Positions 45,572 to 57,341 are shown, counted from the first letter of the stretch. The stretch is DNA of 64,000 nucleotides from Rhizomys pruinosus (GCA_009823505.1 VZQC01005746.1:560853-624852); one strand, 5' to 3'. Program-made: numbers and translations. The notes: generated by a model not told the origin, from the letters alone.

Positions 45572-47800
45572 TAAAGGAAATGAGAAGGTGCGAAAAATGT
45601 TAGAGACATATAGAAATGGAGAAGGATTTATATGAAGATGATGAGAAAGTCTATGCAATGATAAAAGTCTGAGGAGGTTTGTTATGGCAGGTTAAAGGTG
45701 AGACTATATGAATAAGCTTAATTTTCTAAGGTTCAGTCAACTAGTTTAAGAATCAAAATGTATATCTAGTCAAGGTTTGTTTAAGACTGTTCAGTTTTTT
45801 TTTTTTTTTTTGGTCTTTTCGAGACAGGGTCTCCCTGTAGCCCCAGCTGTCCTGGAACTAAGACTGTTCAGTTTTTGTCCAACCTTTATATGCATATCAC
45901 ATGGCACTTCAAGGTATAGAAAAATGATAAGATACCTGTATTAAATTAAATTGGTATAAACACTCAAGGTAGTTTATTAGTGGCCTGAATAGGATTGTGA
46001 ATATACAGAGTTGTTAATTTTCAGTCCACTACTGGCTTGAACCAGACTCCCTGTTACAGGTTTGGATCACATGGACACACACAAAGAGTGGGTTACCTAT
46101 AGCTACTGAAAATGTACTTTGTGTTTCTTGCAAGAGTTGCTTTTGATATTTCCTTTGACCTAACCAGATAACTTGGCTCAAAAAGCTAGGTTCTATCTTC
46201 CTGAACCAGCTGCGTGCAGTCCAGAAGACAGTTTGGATGGGCTTGGTAATCCTTATCAGTTTATTTCCTGTCTTCCAGTATGTGATACAACTCCTGTCTT
46301 TCTGGGAAAACTATAAAGCAGAATAGGGGTCTGAAAAAGAAAGATTGTTCCTGTTTGTGGTAATTGTAGTAAACAGTTTACATTTAAGATAAGCCTGAAA
46401 TTGTCTAATTCTATCTTGTGGGCTATGCCTTCTTAACCTATGGTGTTAAGTCCCTCCTCCAGTCAGTATTATACAAGGCTGCTTGAATTTTTGTCCAAGC
46501 CTTATCTAAAATATTATACACTAATTAAAAGTATCAGGCTGGTGTAACTTAGCCCTTCTGGATGGATAATGACCATACTTAATCCAATTCGGCCAAGGAA
46601 TTTAAGGAACAACTTTGCTTCTTGCCCGCTGAGGTCAACTAAGTCCCAGGGGACTATGTCTGGGGGCATCTCCTGAAATGTCCTGCAATTGTGAGTCACC
46701 AGTCCTCCTGGGCAGGGAGTTCTTGGAGATCCACTTACAGGACTCTAGCCACTCTCCAGTCAATAAAGAGGAAGGTCTCTTCATGCTTCAAAAGGGAAAC
46801 CTGGTCCTGCATGACCTGACTTTGTCCTCCAGTGGATGGAACTTTTAAAAGCCGAGAGAAGCCAGAGGCCTCTTCCCCTAGAATCTGAGTGGCCTCTGAG
46901 GACCAGATCTTCAACTGACCTTGAGAAAACAAAAGTTGGTTAATCTGGGCTAACCGTGTGGATTTAAACACCCAAGAGGAAAGTATAACCAAAAGATAAG
47001 TAATCATTATATTTCCTTTAAAGTCTGAGAAATCGTGTCTCCAAACACTAGATTTTGAGTCATTTAAAGTCATATGAGATCAGTTGTTACCAAATAATGT
47101 TTCCTCTTTCTATTTAAGCAAGGGAAAACTCACTGTGACTATCGAAATTTCCTGGAAAGCACATCCTCAGTCCAGACATCATGTCCAGATGAACAAGGGG
47201 AGAAGCCCAATAATGGATGCCTTGAAACCCTTCATTGAGAAATTCTAAAGGACTTTTAAGTTGGACATTTAATTTATCCTGTTCCTCTCCTGGTTCTCTG
47301 CCTAGAAAATGTACCTAGCTACTCTTGCCTTCACAGGCACCAGTCAAGGATTTTGTTCTCTCTGTAACTATACTTTTGGGGGTCTTTTAGATAGATCCAC
47401 TGAGCAGGGGTACCCCAGTTGCCACCCCTCTGCCCCTTTTCAGCATGGAAGAAGTGAGAGCCGTCAGTGCCCAAATTCCCTCTTGGCAATTGGAGTAATC
47501 TCCTCAGAGGGTAATGTGATAAAAGTAGGAGCTAAAAATTGGCTAGGCAGTTTAGGGTCAAGAACTCCCAAAGAACCAGTTTCTCTCTCAGCTGAAAGCT
47601 GAAGACTTCCTGGATCTGCCAGTAAACTTATCCTTCTGGTTGCTCTGACTTGTGGTCCATGCATCCTTAACTCACTTGTCAGATGTATTAACCAGTGGGT
47701 AAATTCCATTAAAATCATGGTACTTGGGACCAGGTACATCCCCATATATGACTCCCCTGAGGAAGAAGATGATAGACTCTAAGATTAGCCTCTCAATATG
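45572..47800 (+). mobile_element. Provirus 3' internal region, non-coding
   Basis: Clean version of the internal sequence before the 3' LTR. It includes a 5'-truncated B1 at 45797-45858 flanked by 'aagactgttcagtttt' duplications. Segments at 46525-46705 and 46900-46990 recur at 61910-62100 and 48780-48860, so they belong to a dispersed repeat family. No retroviral protein domain recognised. Confidence 0.65.
45797..45858 (-). repeat. Short 5'-truncated B1 with perfect target duplication
   Basis: About 60 bases of reversed B1 tail half only, with 'aagactgttcagtttt' immediately on both sides (45784 and 45859). Confidence 0.92.
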
Positions 47801-47802
47801 CA

Positions 47803-47816
47803 ACTCAAGGGGGAAA
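47803..47816 (+). promoter_or_regulatory. Polypurine tract
   Basis: 'actcaagggggaaa' directly before the 3' LTR, in the position where plus-strand DNA synthesis of a retrovirus is primed. Confidence 0.8.
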
Positions 47817-48283
47817 TGTAAGAGGGGCCCATACTGACTCCATTTTGAGTATAGCCACCAGATGCTCAAGGTTTACTGGAAACTGATGTTTTTGAGGAAG
47901 AGGTCAGTTGATCGAGGCCTCAAGAACAGCTAATAAATTTTAAACTTGTTAAAGATAACTGTTGGTATGTGAGGGCAGGGGGATGGACCCAATACTTCCT
48001 TGTTCCAGTCACAGGATTGTGTCTCAAGATAATTGTTGGTTTGTGAGGGAAGGTGGGCTGACCTAACCATGAGTTGTAATCCTGCTATTATCCAATAAGG
48101 GTAGAAGTTACCCAAACTCCACTAAAATTCCCCCTAGACCCTGTATAAAGGCCCAGGAGCCAAGTTATCAGGGTCAGAGCCTTTTTTATTCCCACCCTAG
48201 CATGCTGGTTTACTTTTTTCCTGAAATAAAGTCTTGGTTTTCCATTCTTTGGTGTGTCTGGTGTGGATTCTCAGACCCTAACA
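47817..48283 (+). repeat. 3' LTR of the endogenous retrovirus
   Basis: Starts 'tgtaagaggggcccatactg' and ends 'ctcagaccctaaca'. TATA box at 48144-48150, AATAAA at 48225-48230. It carries two copies of 'gttggt[a/t]tgtgaggg' (47961-47975 and 48034-48048); the 5' LTR has one. Confidence 0.93.
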
Positions 48284-48287
48284 CATT
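48284..48287. repeat. Provirus target duplication, right copy (CATT)
   Basis: Matches 34971-34974. Confidence 0.7.
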
Positions 48288-48361
48288 TGCATGAGCTCCA
48301 GGCTTCTAGGAGAGATTCGGATTTAATTTTTTCCTTATAAAACAGTTAATAAAGTGTCGTC

Positions 48362-48475
48362 CCAGCTGAACTGGAACTCACTCCGTAGAACAGGCTGGCC
48401 TTGAACTCACAAAGATCCGCTTACCTCTGCCTCCCAAGTGCTAGGATTAAAGGCGTGCACCAACCCAGCTTCTAA
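48362..48475 (-). repeat. B1 fragment, minus strand
   Basis: 'cagctgaactggaactcact' to 'ggattaaaggcgtgcaccaa'; lacks the left end. Confidence 0.9.
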
Positions 48476-48479
48476 TGAG

Positions 48480-49020
48480 GTTTTGACGTAGCTTAGCAGA
48501 TAATTTCAGTGTAAGTTATTCACCTTCCCCATTAGTAACACTCCCAAAGTTTTAAGTTTTAAAATAGAATAAAAATATATTTATTTTTAGTGAAAAAATC
48601 TTTTCTCAAAAAGAAAACATGACAGATATCTATCTAAATGTATCTGTTAAAACTGGATGAAGGTGTATAAATATCTGACATTATTTTCAAATGTTTTTAG
48701 AGTTAAGGATACTAAAAGAAGCAAGGGGCTCCCCCCTTCCCCCCAAAAAAACCCCGAGAGACTCCTGAGGATCAGATCCTCAACTGACTTCAACAAAACA
48801 AAACCTTGGTTAATCTGGGCTATCTGTATGGCCTTAAGCATCCAGAAGGAAAGTATAATAAAACCAGAAAACAAACAATAAGACCAGAGAACCTGTAACG
48901 CAAACATAAAACTTGAGATCTTAGCAAAAAGACAAAAAAACAAAACAACAAAAAAAGCACCATTGTTCGGCCTGTCTACAATTCTCACAGGCAGGCGCAT
49001 ATGCTCTGTAGATGCCACTG
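48480..49020 (+). repeat. Dispersed repeat fragment related to the provirus interior
   Basis: 48780-48860 parallels 46900-46990 ('cttggttaatctgggctatc' vs 'gttggttaatctgggctaac'). 48812-49020 parallels 62092-62295, including 'aaaacttgagatcttag' vs 'aaaacttgagaacttag'. This may be an older copy of the same element family next to the provirus. Confidence 0.5.
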
Positions 49021-49029
49021 TTTTAGGCA

Positions 49030-49895
49030 CTCCTCAAAGACATGAGATATAGCTTTTTTACTTTTTAGCCTTCCAATGTGGACTGAGGACTGCTCAGATA
49101 CTCAGCTTGTGAACTAAGCAGCTAATGGAAATTCAGCCTCCTCAGAAGATGGACTGACACTGTTGGATTACCTCAGCAGAATCATGGAGGCCAATGCAGG
49201 GGGATCATGACAGGACGTGTGCTTACTGGACTTCATTTTGGGGCACAATATTTAAAGCAGAAGCACATCAGTAAGGGTTTCCTTCTGCATAAGGTTTTTT
49301 GTAATGTAATGTCTTAATCATAATCAACCATAAAATATTTTAGGAATATCTTTAATGTTTAGATAGTATATTAATGGCATGCAATAATTACATCATAGGT
49401 TTTCAAGCAGAGGCAGTCTATTGCAAGGTCCTTCTCTGCTACCAGTTATCATAGGCTGTTTAAAGTTAGAAAACTGAATAGAAACATTGAACATTGTAGA
49501 AATGCACTTTGCTCTGTAATACTTGTGTTGTTGTAATATTAGACTATCCATTTGGTTGTTACAGAAAATCCTTAACTGTAACTGATGGTTGGTGCCGTAA
49601 TAGGATATTGCCTGTATATCTACCTCTAGTAATGGGCTTTATGTGCTAGATTTCAATATCCTTGAGATTGGGCAAGTGCACAGTCTTTTTAAAAAGAAAC
49701 ATGGTTCGCTTGCACAAAACTGATCAGATTTGAGAGATTGTTAATGCCCTTGAAGTGGTTTTTGTGGGTGTGAAACAAATGGTGAGAATTTGAACTGTTC
49801 CCTTATTATAGTATTGAAATCTATCAAATCATGTTCATGCCCTGATTTTATGTACTTGAATCTATCAATAAACATTGTGAAAAAAAAAACAAAAA
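49030..49895 (+). repeat. mRNA-3'-end-like segment (possible processed retrocopy)
   Basis: AT-rich sequence with no frame ends at 'ctatcaataaacattgtg' (AATAAA at about 49868) followed within about 12 bases by an A run. This is the arrangement of a polyadenylated 3' UTR. The left boundary and parent gene are unknown, and target duplications were not found. A noisy image lies at about 42600-43470. Confidence 0.45.
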
Positions 49896-49899
49896 TAAA

Positions 49900-50980
49900 T
49901 GAGAACATATAACAGTGGCAATTAAATATTGAAATCTTTAAAAAATAATTGTGTTTCTTTGTCCTTACAAAACTTTTAGCACTTTCATTTAAATTCATTT
50001 AAATTCCATTCGTAGTTTTTTTTTTGATAGCCACAATATAATGCTTGCTATTTTTTGAATAAGAATATTAACTATGAAAAGAGAGAGGTCTGAAGGACAC
50101 AGTTTTGTTCATGTATGTAGAAAAAAATGAATATTTTAAATGGACACAGTGTCATGCTTTTCACAATAACTATTGTAGGCAAATGGAGAAAGCTGCAAAT
50201 GTTATCTGACATTGTGTATTTTATTCTGTGCTGTTTCAGAATGTTATCTTGTATAATAGTGTTATTTTCACTAAAATTTAGTCAAAACTAATAGACATAG
50301 GAACTGTGAAAAGGATTATTCTTTATTCAGAACCAAATATAATACTAAAGTCTCTTTAAGCTGTGCATTTAAGCAAAATATATTAATACAGGAGAGCTCT
50401 GATATCAAGCAATGGATTATTCTGCCAAGGAGATGTTGGCCAGGGGATCCAAGCCCCCCCCACACCCAAAAGGTAAAGGCTTCTTGCCTGTAAACTGGGA
50501 TACCTGCAAGAAGAGAGGCTACAGCCCTCTGCTGTCGAAGACCTGATGTAAGCATGGAAAAGATGTGTTGAGACTGCACTTCCAAGTGTACAGTTGGTCT
50601 CTGGAATACCAGAGAGTGTTACCAAAGGCCACTAAACCAATAAAGCAAATATTGGTCTCCTTGAGTCAAGCAAGTCTCCTCCATCAGCATCAGCTACACC
50701 TCACCTGCCTGGAAATACTGTGCAGCAGTGGTAGCCATATGTCTGTATATCCCAAATCTAATTGGCTATTAGCTCCCTCCTTGGAGGAATAACTCATGGC
50801 TTATGCCACAAGCTTACATTCTCTAGTGGTTAGGAGATGTTATAAGCCACAATAAGACCTTGTCATCTTTTACAGAAAAAACGTAATTCATGGATTAGCA
50901 TACCATCCAAACATCTGTGTCTATGCCAAAGTAACCTGCCATAATAATTAGTACTGTTTAAATACCTATATATCTAATTG
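49900..50980. other. Unassigned AT-rich DNA
   Basis: No repeat or gene recognised. A noisy image lies at about 43490-44830. Confidence 0.4.
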
Positions 50981-50984
50981 CTTG

Positions 50985-51350
50985 TGCTTCATTAGTAAGA
51001 TTGAAAAGTCATTCCTGGACAAACTGTCAGCCCATGGAAGGAAACAGCCAGAATTGATCAGAGTCCAAAACGACATCTCCAGAGAAAGTAGACTGTTTTG
51101 CTTCTTGTCCACCTGTGCCCCTTTTCTCAGCCTAGGGAACAATCTGTGGAAGAGGGGGCGTGGTAGAATGTAAGGGCTGCGATTGGGGTGAATGGTGAAA
51201 CTACAGCAATATAGACTGGACGCTTATTTGATCAACTTGATTCAACATACAAGCCCCTTCAGCTGGATGGTGGAAGCCTTGGGCTGTGTGGGTTTGGGCA
51301 CAACTGCTTGCAAATTGGTTTTACATGAAGGAAGAAATGAATCAAAAATA
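50985..51350 (+). mobile_element. L1 3' UTR-type sequence, plus strand
   Basis: 'cctgtgccccttttctcagc', 'gggaacaatctgtggaagag' and 'tttgatcaacttgattcaac' match the reverse complement of 10720-10960 in order. It lacks the final G-rich part and ends in A/T-rich sequence. Confidence 0.7.
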
Positions 51351-51689
51351 TGAAATAAAAAAGTATATATATGTATATATATATAAAATAAAATTTATTC
51401 AAAATACACATTTTAATCTCATCTAATTTCTATCAGAATGGTGAAAGAAATACATAAATTATTGAAATAAATTAAGTGAGGGAATAAAAGGACCTTATCC
51501 AAGGTTGTTCCTTGTATTTATTTTTCCATAGGAACATTTACAAGTGTTTTGTTCCATTCCCTTAAAAAATGAAATAGGCCAGTGAGATGGTCCATCCAGA
51601 AAGGGAACTTGCCGAACGCCCCAGGTTTCATAATGACCCTAGAACCTACATTCTGTAAGCAGAGAACCGTCTCCCACGAGTTGTCCTTT
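51351..51689. other. Unassigned AT-rich DNA
   Basis: Short TA runs at about 51365-51388; nothing else. Confidence 0.4.
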
Positions 51690-51690
51690 G

Positions 51691-51691
51691 T

Positions 51692-51730
<39 letters not shown>
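51691..51730. repeat. (GT)n microsatellite
   Basis: About 20 GT units. Confidence 0.96.
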
Positions 51731-51732
<2 letters not shown>

Positions 51733-51907
51733 ATGCAGACACACATAATCATGCATGCATGTGCTCAAGTGCTCAATAAATATATATAATAAAATACTTA
51801 AAATGAAATAACATATTTTGGGTGGAATATTTATTAAATGCTAGATCAGTTTCCAGAATTTTTCAGCATTGCTCATTCAGCATGAAAGAAAGTCATGAAA
51901 CTTTTCT

Positions 51908-51911
<4 letters not shown>

Positions 51912-51939
<28 letters not shown>

Positions 51940-52062
51940 TTTTTTGGTCTTTTTGAGACAGGGTCTCCCCCCCACTACTGTAGACCAGGCTGGCCTTGAA
52001 CTCACGAAGATCCACCTGCCTCTGCCTCCCAAGGTTAAAGGTGTGTGGCACTACTCCCGGCA
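51912..52062 (-). repeat. B1 SINE with internal deletion, minus strand
   Basis: Long T run, 'gagacagggtctcccccccac', then a deletion, then 'ccaggctggccttgaactca'. 'catgaaactttt' is on both sides (about 51894 and 52061). Confidence 0.93.
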
Positions 52063-52064
52063 TG

Positions 52065-52933
52065 AAACTTTTTTTAATTGAAAATGCAATGAGCAATACC
52101 AGCCGCTAAAACACTTAGAGTGGTGAACATGCAGAAATCTGAAACTCTGTCTCACAATCTTTCTGATCTATAGGCTTGCTCATGATTGGATCATTCATAT
52201 CTTCAAGATTCAAAGGATTACAAGGAAACGGTAGTAGTTTTCAACTCCAAACCCACAAGGAGGTTTGAGCAGATCTACATAGACTTGGCATCAATTATTA
52301 GTTGGGTTCTGACTGGGTAATTTTTAGTAATATCTAACTTTGACTTCATCTTTTGCTCCTCCTCAAAAGCAACACTTTAATAACCACAAACTGCCTCAAG
52401 TTACAGACATAGTTCATCCATAGATATTACTTCTCATCTTGTGCACAACTGAGAGACATTAAAATGTTAAGTAACACAGAGAACTATTTCATATTAAACT
52501 CCAATAAAGTTAAAACTACTTCAAAATAAAATAATTATTTATTCTTACCCAAATCCTAGCGGTGGCTTCAGGTGTTAGATCTAGGTTTTAGCTGAGTGGT
52601 AGTGGAGTACAAAAATATATAAGAGAGAAAATGGGAGCGGCTGTTGGAAAGCACTCTGTAGTAGATTTGGATCCACTACTAGAGACTTCCTACTCACTGA
52701 GAATGAGGCACTGAGTAACATTGTCATCATCACTGGGAGATTGTTAGAAACAAGCTGTCCCAGCTTATACTTATTTAACCAGAATCTGCACTGCGAGGTC
52801 ATCTGTATGCACATTAACATTCTGGAAGTGCTGGGTAGGAGAGGGCCCAGAACTGCTATAAACATTGCTCATCTTCTGTTTTGGTTGCTTGGAATTTCTT
52901 GCTGGACAAAAAGAGAAATATTTAGGTCACTAA

Positions 52934-52935
<2 letters not shown>
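52065..52935. other. Unassigned DNA
   Basis: Frames on both strands at 52581-53013 overlap; no domain recognised. Confidence 0.4.
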
Positions 52936-52937
<2 letters not shown>

Positions 52938-52973
<36 letters not shown>

Positions 52974-52982
52974 AAACACACA
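52938..52982. repeat. (CA)n microsatellite
   Basis: About 20 CA units with small interruptions. Confidence 0.95.
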
Positions 52983-52984
52983 CG

Positions 52985-54420
52985 GAGAATTGTGGCCTTT
53001 GTTTTTATTCTAGACAGTTTTCTGTTTGCTTCAAGTTCCTTAGACTATTGGAAAAAAAAATCCTTGGTTGAGTCTGTGCAGGTTTTATACATTGACAAAC
53101 CCACTGAATAAATAATGTGACTATGAATGCTTATTTTCCTAAAAACACATTTTTCATAGTATTTACCAGATTCTCAAATGGTCTGTTGTTAATTATTTTT
53201 AAAATATGGATTTATCTTTATTCCCTTTATCCTATGCATTGCATCAGTTTTCTAATCATAAGTTTGTTTCATGTATATCCACTTAAAAAAGCTTGCCTAT
53301 TTTAATTTAGCTTTTGCTCCATCTGCTCAGTCATTTGCATCATGATGTTAGGACCCTCAAAAACACCCTTAGAACTCAAGGATGTGCCTTCCTTTTTAAT
53401 CAGTCATTATTTTGGATGATGCGTTTCCCATAATTAATCTGTTTCTTTCGAGCTAGAAACAGACTATGATCAGGTTAAACTTGTGAGAATCCTTGAGAAT
53501 CCCTCCTTCCATTTGTGTATATGTGATGAAAGAGTTGACAAAAACAAGCAAAAAATGATTTTCAAATACCACCCTAATTCTAGCCACCCATTTTTTACTC
53601 ATAAAAAATTGGCCTCCTTCCTTTAGAGAATGCAATTTTTTTTATTTGCAAAAGGAAAAACACAAAACATTGCATTCTGCTTTGAACCATTTTGAACAGT
53701 GTTAAGTAGTGATCATCTGCTTCCATTGTGAAAAGAAAATTTTAGCAATATTGTCTTTGGGAATCCATGAAATGTACAGTAAATTAGAAAGGTACCAGTG
53801 AACCTTGGGTACCTTCCTCACAATAGCTTCAGAATGAGGCAGATACCTTTTTTAGTTTCTACTCTATCATTTATTGTAGGTAAATACTCAGGATGTTGTT
53901 CTTTGGCTTTTCAACCAGAAAAAAAATTAAAAATACTGAAATATTGACCTTTTGTGATCATTCTAAAAATTAAACAAAATAGTGTTCCTAAATTGGTTTA
54001 TACTGTTTAAATCATATCATGTTTGGTATACTAAATGGATGAAGGGAGGGAGGTGAAGGAGAGAGGAACAGATAGAGAAAGAGAGAAAATGAGAGAGCTT
54101 TTCCTTTCCTCTAAAATGGTACTGCTATATGCCCAGAGTGTGCAGCACTTATAGAGCACATCAAAGACCTTCAGATGTCTTTGACCTGTTGGTTTTAAGG
54201 CTATAAAGCCAGGGATGTTTGGAACCACATCAAGGATTCTGTTCCATTCCCACTCCCCATCCAGTGAATGACTAGTTAAAAGGCCATGCCAATATGCATG
54301 TTCGATACAAAACAAACAAAAATCAAAAAACAAAAAACAAGTTCATAATCAAAAAATCCTGGAACATCTTAAATCTTTCTGGCTATGGAAAGAAAGCAAG
54401 AGTCTAAGTGGATGTCCAAC
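52985..54420. other. Unassigned AT-rich DNA
   Basis: No gene or repeat recognised. Confidence 0.4.
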
Positions 54421-54424
54421 TGAG

Positions 54425-54490
54425 GCCTGTGTATGTGTGTATTTGTATGTGTGTGTATGTTTGGGTGTGCATGTATATGTGTGTGTGTTA
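54425..54490. repeat. GT-rich simple sequence
   Basis: Imperfect TGTGTATG-type units. Confidence 0.85.
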
Positions 54491-54627
54491 AAGGGGGGAA
54501 ATGTAGATTTTCTTAAGGGCTACTACGCACATATGAAGCTATCTGAAATGAAGGCTCCTGTCTTTAGAGATAATACCCTTGGGCAAGAGGCATTCTTGTT
54601 GCTAGGAGGTGTTAAAAGATGGGACTT

Positions 54628-54735
54628 CCAGCACTGGGAGGGAGATGCAGGTAGACTTCTATGAGTTCAAGGCCAGTCTGTTCTAAATAGACAGTTCCAG
54701 GTCTGCCAGAGCTACATTATGAGACTCCATTTCAA
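54628..54735 (+). repeat. Old B1 fragment, plus strand
   Basis: 'ccagcactgggagggagatg' and 'gagttcaaggccagtctgtt' remain; diverged. Confidence 0.8.
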
Positions 54736-54737
54736 GA

Positions 54738-55268
54738 AAATGGGGGCAAGAAGTTCTTTTCTCCACTGCTAGCTATTTGTAAATCTCTCTTAGCTGATAC
54801 ACACATCAATGCATTCATTCAGCTGGACTTTCCTCACCCACTCCACTTTTGAATTTTTGCTTTGTCTAATGTTTTCTCACATTCAGAAGAAGAAAACAAC
54901 TTTATCACTTGCAGTGCATTTTCTCTTCTAGCCTTCCAGTAGTGACACTGCTTTTCTTTGCTTTGCTTTCTTAGTCTGACCCATTTTCAAACAGCTCTTC
55001 AATAAGTGCAGAAATTAATACACTCATCCAACATTTTCATTTTCAAACTTGATATTCCATTTTAGGCATTCCATGAAAAACAGAGAGAGTGAGAAAGAGG
55101 TTTTGTAATTTAAAAAGTTTTAAATACTGTATGACTCCTGAAAACTTTTAATATTCTAACAACATTATTGTCATCATACCTTTTCTACTGTAGAATCCAC
55201 TCCCACAATGCTTTGCAGTTTACAAAGGGACAGTTTGCAATCCCAGGCCTACAGCAAACAAAAGGAAT
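54738..55268. other. Unassigned DNA
   Basis: Nothing recognised. Confidence 0.4.
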
Positions 55269-55271
55269 AGT

Positions 55272-55428
55272 ATTTTTTTTTTTTGTCTTTTTGAGACAGG
55301 GTCTCCCTGTAGCCCCAGCTGTCCTGGAAGTCACTTTGTAGACCAGGCTGGCTTTGAACTCACAAAGATCCGCCTGCCTCTGCCTTCCCAGTGCTAAGAT
55401 TAAAGGTGTGCGCCACCACGCCCGGCAG
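55272..55428 (-). repeat. B1 SINE, minus strand
   Basis: Full-length reversed B1; 'aggaatag' repeats on both sides (about 55263 and 55427). Confidence 0.95.
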
Positions 55429-55689
55429 GAATAGAAGTTTTTAAAAAAATATTTCTAAATTACCATGAGTAACTATGGAGTGCTCATCCCTAAATGAGAC
55501 ATCTGTATCATGTCCCCTCCCCACATGGCTCAGGGAACATTATGAAAGAGGGGCCCAAAATATTGTAAGAATTAGAGGTGGGAGAGGACTACTGCAAAAT
55601 AGTGTCTTCTACACATGACAGTACCTTTGCACTCCTGAACTCACAGAGGCTGTGATGATCTATATAAGTTCAACCCATTCAAAATTTCA

Positions 55690-56025
55690 ACATGGATGGG
55701 GAGGGGCTCACAAAGCACCACCCCTAGCTGAAACAGCTTCTGCAGTTGAAGGCTACTAGGGGAGGAGAGCCAGCCTTCTTCAGGGAAGTAGCCCCCTGGT
55801 AGGGTGTCCAGGGTCCAGTAGATGGCCGTACACCTATGCATATATAAACAGCACTGACTAGGCTCTGTTGCTTATTAAAAGAGGACATGAATTTGGGAGG
55901 GAGACATGAATTTGTGGATGGGGGTCTGGGAAGAGTTGGAGAGGGAATAGAGGGTTGATAAGATAAAAATGCATTGTACATATGTATGAATTTCTCAAAG
56001 AATGAACAAAAATTATTAAAAGAAA
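55690..56025 (+). mobile_element. L1 3' UTR fragment (older rodent L1 type), plus strand
   Basis: Ends in 'atgaatttctcaaagaatga' plus 'acaaaaattattaaaag', the canonical end of rodent Lx-type L1. A G-rich stretch 'gggggtctgggaagagttgg' precedes it. 5' truncated. Confidence 0.85.
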
Positions 56026-56027
56026 AT

Positions 56028-56630
56028 GGTTCTGTCATCTAAAATATGCTTTGAAACCCCAACCTACTACTATTTTCCTGGAGGTTTGGAGAGGAAAAAA
56101 ATGATCACTGAGTTCTTCAAGCAGAATTCAAGATCTATTCATATGGAATCCCCAGGAAAATGGTATACATTACCATCATAATCCTCATTACAGGGAGGAA
56201 ATCAAGCTAAAGTTCCATAGGTAGTTAAAGAAGGTGGGAGATATGGCTAGGTAGCAGAGTAACCATTGGAATCTTGCTCAGACAGACAGATCTGAAAATT
56301 CCACGTTGATGAATTCCTGACAAGTGGATCTTTGCTAATGAGTACATCACATTTCCTTAAAATCTCTTAAATTAATACCAGTTCTGTCTTACATCATTAC
56401 TAGTTGGATAAATCACTCAGATAATTTGAGATACAAAGCACATATAAATAAAGTACCATCTGTCTGAAACAAGTTTTAAAGTTGAAATGGGTCCTAATAT
56501 GTATAAAACAAAAAGTCGAAGCTTCTTTAAAAGGCTAGTATAATTCATTATCTATTAGATATAATATCAGAGTAAACTTTTATTATCTGGTGTGAATTTG
56601 AAACAAGACTTTCACCCAATGCAATATAGT
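56028..56630. other. Unassigned DNA
   Basis: Nothing recognised. Confidence 0.4.
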
Positions 56631-56634
56631 GTGA

Positions 56635-56671
<37 letters not shown>
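56631..56671. repeat. (GT)n microsatellite
   Basis: About 20 GT units. Confidence 0.95.
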
Positions 56672-56674
<3 letters not shown>

Positions 56675-56811
56675 TCAACTGGCGATTCCACTTTCTTTAC
56701 CTGCTCTAAGTTTCCCTTAAAAGGTAGCAATATCTATAGGAGAACATGTATGGAGAGAGTAGTCTGTCTTTACAAAGTGGACTTAGCCTCTTCTGTAATA
56801 CAGAATGTTGG

Positions 56812-57035
56812 GGCTTGACAGATGGCCTAGTGGTTAAGAGTGCCAATTACTCTGGCAGAAGACCCAGGTTTGATCCCCAGCACCCACATGGCAGCTGAGA
56901 ACCATCTTTAACTCCAGTTCCAGGGGAATCTGACTCCCTCTTCTGACCTCCACAGCATTGCACAACATGGATGCACAAACCTATATGCAGAGAGTACATT
57001 CATATACATACAAAAATAAATAAAATTAATTAAAA
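56812..57035 (+). repeat. B2 SINE, short form, plus strand
   Basis: 'gcttgacagatggcctagtg' to 'aaataaataaaattaattaa'. Confidence 0.94.
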
Positions 57036-57089
57036 AAATAGAGAATTTTTCCCATTATTTTTCTGCTATAATTTGATTTGGATTATTTT

Positions 57090-57340
57090 CTTTTTTTTTT
57101 TTTTTTAATTTTATTTATTTCGGTATGTGTATCAATGTACTGTCTGCATGCAGGTTTGTGCACCCGTGTCGTGCAATGCCGCGGAGGTCAGAAGAGGGTC
57201 TCGGATTCCCCTGGAACTGGAGTTCTCCTGGAATTGGAGTTTCAGACGGCTCTCGGCCGCCATGTGGGTGCTGGGGATCGAACCCGGGTCCTCTGTAAGA
57301 GCGGTCGGCGCTCTTAACCGCTAGGCCATCTCTCCAGCCC
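57090..57340 (-). repeat. Young B2 SINE, long form, minus strand
   Basis: Complete and little diverged. 'tggattattttctt' directly before its T run (57078) recurs directly after it (57341) as target duplication. Confidence 0.97.
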
Positions 57341-57341
57341 T

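Larger units (their letters stand above)
34975..48283 (+). mobile_element. Class I endogenous retrovirus, non-coding (contains an assembly duplication)
   Basis: A tRNA-Gln-primed provirus bounded by a 5' LTR (34975-35357) and 3' LTR (47817-48283), with CATT on both flanks. The purine tract just before the 3' LTR is 'actcaagggggaaa' (47803-47816). The interior has no gag, pol or env that I can recognise. It therefore resembles a non-autonomous VL30-like or MuRRS-like element that would need helper proteins. SINEs (B1 at 36327, B2 at 37810, B1/B2 at 45107-45570, a short B1 at 45797) have landed inside. About 38150-44972 is an error-rich copy of what follows, so the real element is nearer 6.3 kb than 13.3 kb. 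Confidence 0.8.
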
